In this document: piece by piece, positions 41,212 through 50,564 of the stretch
How the letters are laid out: every line of letters begins with the position of its first letter
Numbering within the stretch: position 1 is the stretch's first letter
Source of the DNA: Fimenecus sp045593555
Lineage (GTDB): Bacteria > Bacillota > Clostridia > Oscillospirales > Acutalibacteraceae
DNA length: 64,000 nt
Reading direction: 5' to 3'
Assembly: GCA_045593555.1 (NCBI GenBank)
Contig: JAZNWU010000009.1
Location: 1-64,000 of the forward strand
Position numbers and translations under genes: made by a program
Notes under the pieces: model-generated
Told to the model about the DNA's origin: nothing
Seen by the model: the letters and a program-made list of their open reading frames with translations, nothing else
Database searches by the model: none

Positions 41212-43563
41212 ATGGAAAACACTAATAAATTATTTAATGAATTTAACGAAAAATCTTTTTCAATGCCAATGGTAGCATTACGTGGACTTGTGGTTTTTCC
41301 TGAAATGACATTACATTTTGATGTTGGCAGACCAAAGTCAGTAAAAGCAGTCAGAAGTGCTATGGAAAGGAAAACAAATATTTTTCTTGCAACTCAGATG
41401 GACCTTGAATGTGACGACCCGAGATATGACGATATTTATCGTTCAGGCGTTGTTTGTGAAATCAAGCAGGTTATGAAGTTACCGGGTACTGACACTCTTC
41501 GTGTTGTTGTCTATGGACTTTATCGTGCAGAGCTTTTACATATCAATTCGGCAAATCCCTTTTTATCTGCAATTGTCCGTCGTATTGAAACTGAAAAGGT
41601 GAGCCCTGAAAATGCTAAATATGAGGAAGCACTTGTCCGTAATCTTGTTGGAATTTTTGAGGAATATGCATATTTTGTTCCAAAACTTCCATCAGATATT
41701 GTTATCGGAGTTTCTGTTCGTAAAGAAGCAGGGGAAATAACAGACTATATTCTTTCAAATATTCCACTTGACTATGCTATTAAACAAAGTCTTCTTGATG
41801 AGTTGAATCCTCTTAAACGAGCAGAGTCACTTTGTTTAATTCTTAAAAGAGAAATTGAGCTTTTGACTATTGAAGAAGAAATCAACGAAAAAGTTCAGGA
41901 ACAAATGGAAGAAAATCAGCGTGAATATTATCTTCGTGAGCAGATTAAGGCTATTTCCGAGGAGCTTAACGAAGGTGACGGTGCAATTTCTGAAACTGAA
42001 GAATATAAGGAACAAATCCGTGCAATAGGGTTCTCCGAAGATACTGAAAGAAAGCTTCTTCGTGAATGTGACAGACTTATGAAAATGCAGTCATCAAGTC
42101 CTGAATCAGCAGTTATAAGAAATTATCTTGATAAGGTGATTTCTCTTCCTTGGGGATATTATACGGAAGAAAATTTAGATATAGAACACGCACAAAAGGT
42201 GCTTGATGATGACCATTACGGACTCCAAGATGTTAAAGAACGAATTATCGAATTTCTTGCAGTCAGAAAAATTAATCCTGATGTAAAAGGGCAGATTATC
42301 TGTCTTGCAGGACCTCCGGGTGTGGGTAAAACATCAATTGCCCGTTCACTTGCAAATGCAATCGGCAGAAGTTATGCTCGAATTTCCCTTGGTGGTGTCC
42401 GTGACGAGGCTGATATTCGAGGTCACAGAAAAACTTATATCGGTTCAATGCCCGGTAGAATTATTGAAGCAATAGAGTCAGCAAAAAGCTCAAATCCGCT
42501 TATTCTTCTTGATGAGGTTGATAAGTTAGGTTCTGACCATCGTGGTGACCCGTCATCAGCACTTCTTGAAGTCCTTGACGCAGAGCAGAATAACTCATTC
42601 GTTGACCATTATCTTGAAATTCCTTATGATTTGAGTAAGGTTTTATTTGTAACAACTGCAAATGATAAGAGCAGAATCCCTGCACCTTTACTTGACAGAA
42701 TGGAAATCATTGATATTCCGGGATATACTTATGAGGAAAAATTTAATATTGCAAAAAGGCATCTCGTTCCAAAGCAGATAACTGCAAATGGTCTTAAAAA
42801 GTCTTATGTTAAGTTTTCTGACAAAGCACTTAAGGCAATAATCAGTGGTTACACTAAAGAAGCAGGTGTCCGTGTTCTTGAACGAACAATTGCAAAGGTG
42901 CTCCGAAAGATTGCAGTCCGGTATGCAAAGGGCTTTGACGGTAAAATTACAGTTAAGGATACGGAGCTTGAAGCATATTTAGGTCCTGTAAAATTCAAGC
43001 CTGACGAAAGTTCAAAGATTGACCAGATTGGTGTGGTAAACGGACTTGCATACACATCCGTTGGCGGAACAATGCTTACTGTTGAGGTTGCAGTTATGGA
43101 TGGTAAAGGCAACATTGAACTTACAGGTTCACTCGGCGATGTTATTAAGGAATCTGCAAAAGCAGCAATCAGTTACATAAGAATGAATGGTGATAAATAC
43201 AGAATTGATAAGGATTTTTATCAGAACAAGGATATTCACATTCATTTTCCTGAAGGTGCTGTGCCGAAGGATGGCCCATCAGCAGGTGTGACAATCTTTA
43301 CAGCACTTGTTTCTGCATTGTCAGGATGTAAGGTTAAATCAAGCGTTGCTATGACAGGTGAAATCACTGTTACAGGTCGTATTCTTCCAATAGGTGGACT
43401 TCGTGAAAAGACAATGGCAGCTTTCGTTGAGGGAATTAAGACAGTTGTTGTTCCTGAAGCAAACAGAAGTGACCTTGAGAAAATTGACCCAAAAGTAAAA
43501 GAAAATATCAACTTTGTTTTTGCAAAAACAGGTGACGATGTACTTAAAGTCGCACTTGTTTAA
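41212..43563 (+). CDS. lon: ATP-dependent protease La (Lon)
   Basis: Lon degrades damaged and regulatory proteins. The 783-residue protein has the N-terminal substrate domain (MPMVALRGLVVFPEM), a coiled-coil region near 190-240, the AAA module with GPPGVGKTSIARSLA (about 367) and the LDEVDKLG Walker B, and the protease domain with catalytic S690 in KDGPSAGVT and a lysine in the following GGLREKTMAA. The ATG at 41212 is given; GTG at 41197 is an alternative but overlaps the GGAG site. engB follows 12 bases later, a common Lon-YsxC arrangement. Confidence 0.96.
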   Translation: MENTNKLFNEFNEKSFSMPMVALRGLVVFPEMTLHFDVGRPKSVKAVRSAMERKTNIFLATQMDLECDDPRYDDIYRSGVVCEIKQVMKLPGTDTLRVVVYGLYRAELLHINSANPFLSAIVRRIETEKVSPENAKYEEALVRNLVGIFEEYAYFVPKLPSDIVIGVSVRKEAGEITDYILSNIPLDYAIKQSLLDELNPLKRAESLCLILKREIELLTIEEEINEKVQEQMEENQREYYLREQIKAISEELNEGDGAISETEEYKEQIRAIGFSEDTERKLLRECDRLMKMQSSSPESAVIRNYLDKVISLPWGYYTEENLDIEHAQKVLDDDHYGLQDVKERIIEFLAVRKINPDVKGQIICLAGPPGVGKTSIARSLANAIGRSYARISLGGVRDEADIRGHRKTYIGSMPGRIIEAIESAKSSNPLILLDEVDKLGSDHRGDPSSALLEVLDAEQNNSFVDHYLEIPYDLSKVLFVTTANDKSRIPAPLLDRMEIIDIPGYTYEEKFNIAKRHLVPKQITANGLKKSYVKFSDKALKAIISGYTKEAGVRVLERTIAKVLRKIAVRYAKGFDGKITVKDTELEAYLGPVKFKPDESSKIDQIGVVNGLAYTSVGGTMLTVEVAVMDGKGNIELTGSLGDVIKESAKAAISYIRMNGDKYRIDKDFYQNKDIHIHFPEGAVPKDGPSAGVTIFTALVSALSGCKVKSSVAMTGEITVTGRILPIGGLREKTMAAFVEGIKTVVVPEANRSDLEKIDPKVKENINFVFAKTGDDVLKVALV

Positions 43564-43575
43564 AAAGGAGAGTTT

Positions 43576-44163
43576 ATGAGATACGATAAAGCAGAATTTA
43601 AAGCAGCTTATGGCACATTCGGTCAGTTACCTGACTCTGATTTGCCTGAAATCGCTTTTGCAGGTCGTTCAAATGTTGGTAAGAGTTCATTACTCAACAA
43701 ATTGTTTCAACGAAAAAACCTTGCAAGAGTAAGCTCTGTTCCCGGTAAAACAATCACAATAAATTTTTATCAGGTTGATGAATACAATTTTGTGGATTTG
43801 CCGGGTTATGGATACGCTAAAGTTGCCAAAACTGAAAAAGAACGCTGGGCAGAAATGATGGAAGGTTATTTCAATTCTGACCGTAACATCAAACTTGTTG
43901 TACAGCTTGTTGATATGCGACATCCGCCAACAAAGGACGACCTTATGATGATGGAGTTTTTACAGGCAAATGGTTATGAGTTTATCGTTGTTATGACAAA
44001 GAGTGATAAACTAAAAAAGAAGAAAGATTACACGGCAAGACTTGATGGTTCAAAGCAAGAAATGAGCTTTGTGCCACCTGAAAGACTTATTCCTTTCTCC
44101 TCTGAAAACGGAGAAGGACTTGAAACAGTAAAAAAATATATTGAACAATATTTAGGAGAATAA
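43576..44163 (+). CDS. engB: Ribosome biogenesis GTPase YsxC/EngB
   Basis: A small TRAFAC GTPase needed for 50S assembly, 195 residues. It shows G1 GRSNVGKSSLLN, G2 region PGKTITINFY, G3 DLPGYGYA and G4 TKSDK, in the right order. AAAAGGAGAGTTT precedes the ATG. It is sandwiched between lon and the lysA-like gene with gaps of 12 and 2 bases. Confidence 0.96.
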   Translation: MRYDKAEFKAAYGTFGQLPDSDLPEIAFAGRSNVGKSSLLNKLFQRKNLARVSSVPGKTITINFYQVDEYNFVDLPGYGYAKVAKTEKERWAEMMEGYFNSDRNIKLVVQLVDMRHPPTKDDLMMMEFLQANGYEFIVVMTKSDKLKKKKDYTARLDGSKQEMSFVPPERLIPFSSENGEGLETVKKYIEQYLGE

Positions 44164-44165
44164 AA

Positions 44166-45437
44166 ATGAGCAAAGTACCATTTACAACAAAAGAAAAGTT
44201 AGAAGAAATCGCAAAGGTTTATCCAACACCTTTCCACCTTTATGATGAAGCAGGAATCCGTAAAAATGCTGAAAATCTTAAGAAAGCATTTGCATGGAAT
44301 AAAGGCTTCAAGGAATATTTTGCAGTAAAAGCAACTCCAAACCCATTCCTCATTAACATTTTAAGAGAATATGGCTGTGGTTGTGACTGTTCATCAAAAA
44401 CTGAACTTATGCTTTCAAAGGCAATCGGTGCAGTAGGTGATGATATTATGTTCTCATCAAACGATACACCACCTGAGGAATTTAAGTATGCAGACGATTT
44501 AGGTGCAATTATCAACCTTGACGATATTACACATATCGATATTCTTGAAAAGACATTAGGTTATCTTCCAAAGAAGCTTTCTTGTCGTTATAATCCGGGT
44601 GGATATTTCTCAATTGCAAATAACATTATGGATAACCCTGGTGATGCTAAATACGGTATGACAACTGAACAGCTTTTTGAAGCGTTCAAGATTATGAAGT
44701 TAAAAGGTGTTGAGGAGTTTGGTATTCACGCATTCCTTGCAAGTAACACAGTTACAAACGAGTATTATCCAACACTTGCAAAAACTCTTTTCGAAGTTGC
44801 AGTAAAGCTTAAAGAAGAAACAGGTGCAAACATCAAATTTATCAACCTTTCAGGTGGTATCGGTATTCCATATCGTCCTGAACAGGAGGGCAACGACATT
44901 TTTGCAATCGGTGCAGGTGTTGAAAAGGTATATAACGAAGTTCTTGTACCTGCAGGAATGGATGATGTTGCAATCTATACTGAACTTGGCAGATTTATGT
45001 TAGCTCCTTATGGTGCACTTGTAACTCGTGCAATCAATGAAAAGCATACACATAAAGAGTATATCGGTGTTGATGCTTGTGCAGTAAACCTTATGCGTCC
45101 TGCAATTTACGGTGCATATCATCATATTACTGTTATGGGTAAGGAAAATGAGCCTTGCGATTATAAATATGATGTAACAGGTTCACTTTGCGAAAATTGT
45201 GATAAATTTGCAATCGACAGAATGTTACCAAAAATAGATATGGGTGATTTGCTCTTTATCCACGATACAGGTGCTCACGGTTTTGCTATGGGTTATAACT
45301 ATAATGGTAAACTCAAATCAGCGGAAATTCTTCTTAAGGAAGACGGAAGCTTCCAGATGATTCGTCGTGCAGAAACTCCTGCAGACTATTTTGCAACATT
45401 CGATTGCTTTGATTTTTATAAAAAAGTTACTGAATAA
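44166..45437 (+). CDS. lysA: Diaminopimelate decarboxylase-like PLP enzyme
   Basis: The 423-residue protein has the alanine-racemase-fold barrel with the PLP lysine in YFAVKATPNP, GGIGIPYRP for phosphate binding and a C-terminal beta domain with GDLLFIHDTGAHGFAMGYNYNG. It matches diaminopimelate decarboxylase, which makes lysine. Differences from the usual motifs are seen: ELGR replaces EPGR, and CENCD replaces CESxD at the substrate-contact loop. These may still allow decarboxylation or point to a related substrate. It begins two bases after engB, with AGGAGAATAAAA as ribosome site. Confidence 0.8.
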   Translation: MSKVPFTTKEKLEEIAKVYPTPFHLYDEAGIRKNAENLKKAFAWNKGFKEYFAVKATPNPFLINILREYGCGCDCSSKTELMLSKAIGAVGDDIMFSSNDTPPEEFKYADDLGAIINLDDITHIDILEKTLGYLPKKLSCRYNPGGYFSIANNIMDNPGDAKYGMTTEQLFEAFKIMKLKGVEEFGIHAFLASNTVTNEYYPTLAKTLFEVAVKLKEETGANIKFINLSGGIGIPYRPEQEGNDIFAIGAGVEKVYNEVLVPAGMDDVAIYTELGRFMLAPYGALVTRAINEKHTHKEYIGVDACAVNLMRPAIYGAYHHITVMGKENEPCDYKYDVTGSLCENCDKFAIDRMLPKIDMGDLLFIHDTGAHGFAMGYNYNGKLKSAEILLKEDGSFQMIRRAETPADYFATFDCFDFYKKVTE

Positions 45438-45451
45438 TTGAGGTAAGAGTT

Positions 45452-48400
45452 ATGTCTTTCGTTCATTTACATGTTCATACAGAATACAGCTTGCTTGACG
45501 GTGCTTGTCGTCTTGACAGGCTTTGTTCTGCTACAAAAGAACGAGGACAAACAGCTCTTGCTATCACTGACCATGGTAATTTATTTGGTGCAGTTGATTT
45601 TTATAAAACAGCAAAAAAACACGGAATTAAACCGATTATAGGTTGTGAAGTCTATGTTGCATCCCGTTCTCGATTTGATAAGGTGCACGGAATTGACTCT
45701 AACAGACATCATCTTGTTTTACTGTGTAAAAATGAAATAGGTTATAAAAATCTTATTAAATTAGTTTCGTCTGCTTGGGTTGACGGCTTTTACACAAAAC
45801 CTCGAATTGACCGTGAATTATTAGAGAAGCATCACGAGGGACTTGTTGCACTTTCTGCTTGTTTAGCAGGTGAAATTCCTAAATATATTGCCAATGGTGA
45901 ATATTTAAAGGCGAAAGAAACTGCACTCTGGTATTCTTCACTCTTTGGTGAGGGTAATTATTACCTTGAAATGCAGAATCACGGTATTCCTGAACAGTTA
46001 ATTGTAAATGATGGTATAGTAAGACTTTCAAACGAAACAGGTATTCCTCTTGTTGCGACAAATGATGTGCATTATGTCAATAAAGAGGATGCATATATTC
46101 AGAAAATCCTCATTTGTATTGCAACAAACCATACAGTTGATGAAGAAAATTCACTTGAATTTGAAAGTGACAATTTCTATCTTAAAACTGAACAGGAAAT
46201 GAGAGAATTATTCTCAAAAACACAGGAGGCTATTGACAATACTCAAAAAATTGCCGATATGTGTAACTTTGACTTTGAATTCGGTAACACAAAATTGCCT
46301 AATTTCACAGTTCCTGACGGATACTCTCACTACGATTATTTTAAGAAAAAATGCTATGAGGGATTATTAAAAAGATATGGTGAAAATCCTGACAAACTAT
46401 ATGTTGATAGACTCGAATATGAACTTTCCGTTATCAGCAATATGGGATATGTTGATTATTTCCTTATTGTTGCCGATTTTATAGAATATGCACGAAACAA
46501 GGGTATTCCTGTAGGCCCGGGCAGAGGCTCAGGTGCTGGCAGTATATGTGCATACTGTATGGGAATTACTAATATTGACCCTATAAAGTATAATCTTATT
46601 TTTGAACGATTTTTAAATCCCGACAGAGTCAGTATGCCTGATATTGATGTGGATTTCTGTTATGAAAGACGTCAGGAAGTTATTGATTATGTTATCGATA
46701 AATATGGCTCTGACCATGTAGCACAGATTATAACATTTGGTACAATGGCTGCTCGTGCAGCTATTCGTGATGTTGGCAGAGCAATGGGACTGCCATATTC
46801 CACTGTTGATAATGTTGCAAAGAAAATTCCAAGAGCCTTGGGAATTACAATTGAAAAAGCACTCCAAGAAAGTGATGAGTTTAAAGCATTATACGAAAGT
46901 GATGCACAGATAAAAGAGCTTATTGATACTGCAAAAAGTGTTGAAGGAATGCCTCGGAATTCCTCAACTCATGCAGCAGGTATTGTTATTACAGACAGAC
47001 CTGTAAGTGATTATGTACCTCTTGCACGAAATGATGAGTCAGTTGTAACACAGTTTACAATGACAACCATTGAGGAACTTGGACTCCTTAAAATGGACTT
47101 TTTGGGACTCAGAACATTAACCGTTATTAATGATTGTGTTAAAATGGTCAAAAAGAAAAATCCTGAATTTGATATTGATAAAATTCCTTATGACGACAAA
47201 AATGTCTATTCACTTTTCACAAACGGACAGACTGACGGTGTTTTCCAATGTGAATCAAGTGGTATGAGAAGCGTTTTTATGCGACTCAAACCTACAAATC
47301 TTGAGGATATTATCGCTGTTATTTCGCTTTACAGACCCGGTCCTATGGACTCAATTGACACATATATTCAAAACAGACATAATCCTGAATATATCCGATA
47401 TAAAACACCAATGCTTAAAGATATTCTTGATGTAACTTACGGTTGTATGGTGTATCAGGAACAGGTTATGCAAATTTTCCGTTCGTTGGCAGGTTATTCC
47501 CTTGGTAGAGCGGATATTGTCCGTCGTGCTATGTCAAAGAAGAAACATAAAGTCATGGAAGAAGAAAGAACATTCTTCTGTGAGGGTTGTGCAAAAAACG
47601 GAATTGATAATAAAGTTGCAAATGAGATTTTTGATGATATGTCATCATTTGCATCATATGCTTTCAATAAATCTCATGCAGCAGCATATGCTGTTGTTGC
47701 ATATAGAACAGCATATTTAAAATATTATTATCCAAGTGAATTCATGGCATCTTTACTTACAAGTGTACTTGATAATTCTACTAAAATTTCTGATTATATT
47801 CAGTCGTGTAAGCATAATAGAATAAGAATTCTTCCACCAAATGTGAATGTCAGTAACAAAACTTTTACCGTAAGTGAAGAAAGCGATAAAACAGTTATGT
47901 TTGGTCTTCTTGCAATTAAAAATTTGGGTCACGATTATATTGATACTATTATTAACGAACGAAGATTAAACGGAAAATTCACTTCATTTTATTCGTTCTG
48001 TAAGCGTACTCAAGGAAAAGGCTTTAACAGACGAGCTGTTGAGGGACTCATTAAAAGTGGTGCATTAGATGGTCTTGGAAATAATCGTCAGGAAATGCTC
48101 ATAAACCTTCCGGATATCATTGATGACCTTGATAGTTCAAGACGAAGAAATATTGAAGGTCAGATTGGCTTTTTTGACATTATGAATACTGCTTCTAATT
48201 CAGAATTTGTTATGAAAAAAATGGAAGAATTTCCGTCACAGACAAAGCTTATGATGGAAAAGGAAACAACAGGACTTTATATTTCTGCTCATCCTATGGA
48301 ACAGTATGAAGAACTCAGTAATAAGATTAACTGTGATAGTATACGGGATATTCTATCATCTGATAGTGATTACAATTCAAAATATGTTGATTCTTTTTCC

Positions 48401-48883
48401 GTTAAAATAATGGGTATAATAAGTGGTGTAACAAAGAAACAGACGAAAACCGGTGATACAATGGCTTTTCTGACAGTTGAGGATGTTCATGGTTCAATCG
48501 AAGTTATTATATTCCCGAAACTTTTTGCAAAGTATTCTAATATACTTTATAACAGTAACGTTATTTTTGTTGGTGGCAGACTTTCAATGAAGGAAGAAGA
48601 AAATCCAAAGGTTATTCTTGATTTTGCTGATACTGCAGAAAATGCAAAAAGTAACCAGAATAAACGAAAAGGACTTTTTATAAGAGTTGAAAATGAATCA
48701 TCATCAATTTACATTAATTGTAAAGAACTTATTTCTTCTGCAAATCAGGGAAATACACCTGTGTATTTCTATTTTGCTAATAGTAAAAAGTATTTCCCTT
48801 GCAAAAAGATTTCTGTAAATGACAATCTTTTATACAATTTAAAAGATGTTGCAGGGGAGCAGAATGTCATATTACAAATATAA
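45452..48883 (+). CDS. dnaE: DNA polymerase III alpha subunit
   Basis: The 1143-residue protein has the N-terminal PHP domain (HLHVHTEYSLLDGACRL), the polymerase core with GPGRGSGAGS and the catalytic PDIDVDFCYERR, a thumb and finger region, a helix-hairpin-helix segment, and a C-terminal OB-fold domain (about 985-1065). The build is DnaE1-like; no exonuclease insert as in PolC is present. TTGAGGTAAGAGTT precedes the ATG. pfkA follows after a promoter-bearing gap. Confidence 0.96.
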   Translation: MSFVHLHVHTEYSLLDGACRLDRLCSATKERGQTALAITDHGNLFGAVDFYKTAKKHGIKPIIGCEVYVASRSRFDKVHGIDSNRHHLVLLCKNEIGYKNLIKLVSSAWVDGFYTKPRIDRELLEKHHEGLVALSACLAGEIPKYIANGEYLKAKETALWYSSLFGEGNYYLEMQNHGIPEQLIVNDGIVRLSNETGIPLVATNDVHYVNKEDAYIQKILICIATNHTVDEENSLEFESDNFYLKTEQEMRELFSKTQEAIDNTQKIADMCNFDFEFGNTKLPNFTVPDGYSHYDYFKKKCYEGLLKRYGENPDKLYVDRLEYELSVISNMGYVDYFLIVADFIEYARNKGIPVGPGRGSGAGSICAYCMGITNIDPIKYNLIFERFLNPDRVSMPDIDVDFCYERRQEVIDYVIDKYGSDHVAQIITFGTMAARAAIRDVGRAMGLPYSTVDNVAKKIPRALGITIEKALQESDEFKALYESDAQIKELIDTAKSVEGMPRNSSTHAAGIVITDRPVSDYVPLARNDESVVTQFTMTTIEELGLLKMDFLGLRTLTVINDCVKMVKKKNPEFDIDKIPYDDKNVYSLFTNGQTDGVFQCESSGMRSVFMRLKPTNLEDIIAVISLYRPGPMDSIDTYIQNRHNPEYIRYKTPMLKDILDVTYGCMVYQEQVMQIFRSLAGYSLGRADIVRRAMSKKKHKVMEEERTFFCEGCAKNGIDNKVANEIFDDMSSFASYAFNKSHAAAYAVVAYRTAYLKYYYPSEFMASLLTSVLDNSTKISDYIQSCKHNRIRILPPNVNVSNKTFTVSEESDKTVMFGLLAIKNLGHDYIDTIINERRLNGKFTSFYSFCKRTQGKGFNRRAVEGLIKSGALDGLGNNRQEMLINLPDIIDDLDSSRRRNIEGQIGFFDIMNTASNSEFVMKKMEEFPSQTKLMMEKETTGLYISAHPMEQYEELSNKINCDSIRDILSSDSDYNSKYVDSFSVKIMGIISGVTKKQTKTGDTMAFLTVEDVHGSIEVIIFPKLFAKYSNILYNSNVIFVGGRLSMKEEENPKVILDFADTAENAKSNQNKRKGLFIRVENESSSIYINCKELISSANQGNTPVYFYFANSKKYFPCKKISVNDNLLYNLKDVAGEQNVILQI

Positions 48884-48895
48884 TCGACATATTAC

Positions 48896-48924
48896 TTGCA
48901 ATTTATTGTTTAATATGTTATCAT
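48896..48924 (+). promoter_or_regulatory. Promoter candidate for pfkA
   Basis: TTGCAA (48896-48901) and TATCAT (48919-48924) are spaced by 17 bp, in the gap after dnaE. Confidence 0.5.
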
Positions 48925-48971
48925 AAATATTCAATGTGGAAATAATTAGCAAAAATCAAAAGGGTGATAAA

Positions 48972-49934
48972 ATGAAAACTATAGGTGTACTTACTAGTGG
49001 TGGCGACGCTCCAGGTATGAATGCTGCGATTCGTTCTGTTGTTCGTGCAGCATGTGAAAATGGAATGCGTGTTATGGGTATCAGAAGAGGCTATAATGGT
49101 CTTATGCAGGGTGATATGTATGAGATGAACCTTCGTTCAGTTTCAAACATTATCAATCGTGGTGGTACAGTTCTTTATTCTGCAAGAAGTCCTGAATTTA
49201 AAACAGAAGAAGGACTTCAGAAGGCACTTAAAGTTGCTAAAGATGTGGGACTTGATGGTGTCGTTGTAATTGGCGGTGACGGTTCATTCAGAGGTGCTCG
49301 TGACTTATCTCTTCGTGGACTTCCTTGTGTTGGTGTTCCTGGAACAATTGACAATGATATTGCTTGTAGCGATTATACCATCGGTTATGATACATCAGTT
49401 AATACAGTTCTTGAAATGGTTGATAGACTTCGTGACACATCTGAATCACATGACCGTTGTTCAGTTGTTGAGGTTATGGGCAGACGTGCTGGCTATATTG
49501 CTTTAAATGCAGGTATTGCTTGTGGTGCAACATCAATTCTCATTCCTGAAGTTGAATATGACTTCCAGCGTGATGTTATTGACAGAATGAAGAGAACTCA
49601 GAAAACAGGTAAGAAGCATTTCATCATCGTAGTTGCTGAGGGTATCGGTGGCGTTGAAGAAATGGCAAAGAGAATTGAGAATGAAACAGGTGTTGAAACT
49701 CGTGCAACAGTTCTTGGTCATGTTCAGCGTGGTGGTTATCCAACTGTTCGTGACAGGGTTACTGCTTCTATTATGGGACATAAGGCTGTTGAACTTCTTA
49801 AGGAAGGTATTGGTAACAGAGTTATTGCTATGCAGCATGATGAAATTGTTGATTTTGACATCTTTGAAGCACTTAATATGAAAAAGTCACTTGACCTTAA
49901 TATGTACAAGATTGCTCACGAAATCTCTATCTAA
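48972..49934 (+). CDS. pfkA: ATP-dependent 6-phosphofructokinase
   Basis: The key glycolytic kinase, 320 residues. It shows GVLTSGGDAPGMNAAIR, the ATP site VVIGGDGSFRGA, the catalytic GTIDNDIACSD with the base in TIDND, the regulatory MGRRAGYIAL and the HVQRGGYPTVRDR effector region. The glycine after GGDG marks the ATP-dependent type rather than the PPi form. The ATG at 48972 follows AAAAGGGTGATAAA; an upstream codon would add 12 residues without a site. Confidence 0.95.
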   Translation: MKTIGVLTSGGDAPGMNAAIRSVVRAACENGMRVMGIRRGYNGLMQGDMYEMNLRSVSNIINRGGTVLYSARSPEFKTEEGLQKALKVAKDVGLDGVVVIGGDGSFRGARDLSLRGLPCVGVPGTIDNDIACSDYTIGYDTSVNTVLEMVDRLRDTSESHDRCSVVEVMGRRAGYIALNAGIACGATSILIPEVEYDFQRDVIDRMKRTQKTGKKHFIIVVAEGIGGVEEMAKRIENETGVETRATVLGHVQRGGYPTVRDRVTASIMGHKAVELLKEGIGNRVIAMQHDEIVDFDIFEALNMKKSLDLNMYKIAHEISI

Positions 49935-49937
49935 ATT

Positions 49938-50432
49938 ATGTCTAATATAGTTCTTATCGGTATGCCCGGGTGTGGAAAAAGCACAGTTGGTGTCATACTT
50001 GCCAAAACTCTTGGCATTGGCTTCGTTGATACAGATTTAATTATTCAACAGAGAGAAAAAAGATTGTTGCAGGAAATAATTGACAATGACGGAATTGAAG
50101 TTTTCCTTGATTGTGAAGCTGAAGCAGTTAAAACATTAGATTGTGATAACTGTGTTGTTGCAACAGGTGGTAGTGTTGTTTTCAGAGAAGAATCAATGAA
50201 TCATCTTAAAGAAAATGGAAAAATAATCTTTTTGAATGTTTCACTTCCTGAAATCAAGAATAGGCTTGATAATATTAACACTCGTGGTGTTGCTGCGGAA
50301 AAAACACAGACAATTGATGATATTTTTAATCAAAGATATCCACTGTATGAAAAATATGCAGATTATGTCCTTAATTTAAATAATTCAAATGTGGAAGAAA
50401 CTGTTGAAAAAATTTGTAATTTATTTAAATAA
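49938..50432 (+). CDS. aroK: Shikimate-kinase-like P-loop kinase with altered substrate site
   Basis: The 164-residue protein has the P-loop IGMPGCGKSTVG, DTDLIIQ (first acidic substrate contact) and an ATP lid with QRYPLYEKYAD. Two usual shikimate-binding motifs differ: the FR of GExxFRxxE reads VFLDCE (arginine replaced by leucine), and the GGG loop reads ATGGSVV. The RPLL stretch reads TRGVA. The fold is of the shikimate kinase family, but the substrate may not be shikimate. No clear ribosome site is seen between pfkA and this ATG, so coupled translation with pfkA is likely. A terminator follows. Confidence 0.6.
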   Translation: MSNIVLIGMPGCGKSTVGVILAKTLGIGFVDTDLIIQQREKRLLQEIIDNDGIEVFLDCEAEAVKTLDCDNCVVATGGSVVFREESMNHLKENGKIIFLNVSLPEIKNRLDNINTRGVAAEKTQTIDDIFNQRYPLYEKYADYVLNLNNSNVEETVEKICNLFK

Positions 50433-50444
50433 TACTTAAAAAAA

Positions 50445-50499
50445 TAAACCTTACGGTATTTTCATTATTAGTGAAATTCAACCGTAAGGTTATTTTTTT
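50445..50499 (+). terminator. Terminator of pfkA and the kinase gene
   Basis: AACCTTACGGT (50447-50457) and ACCGTAAGGTT (50481-50491) form an 11-bp stem followed by a T-rich tract. Confidence 0.8.
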
Positions 50500-50564
50500 A
50501 CCTTATATAATTTATTTAAAATCAGGCAAATTATTATTGTGATAAAAATCTTGGAGGTGATAAT

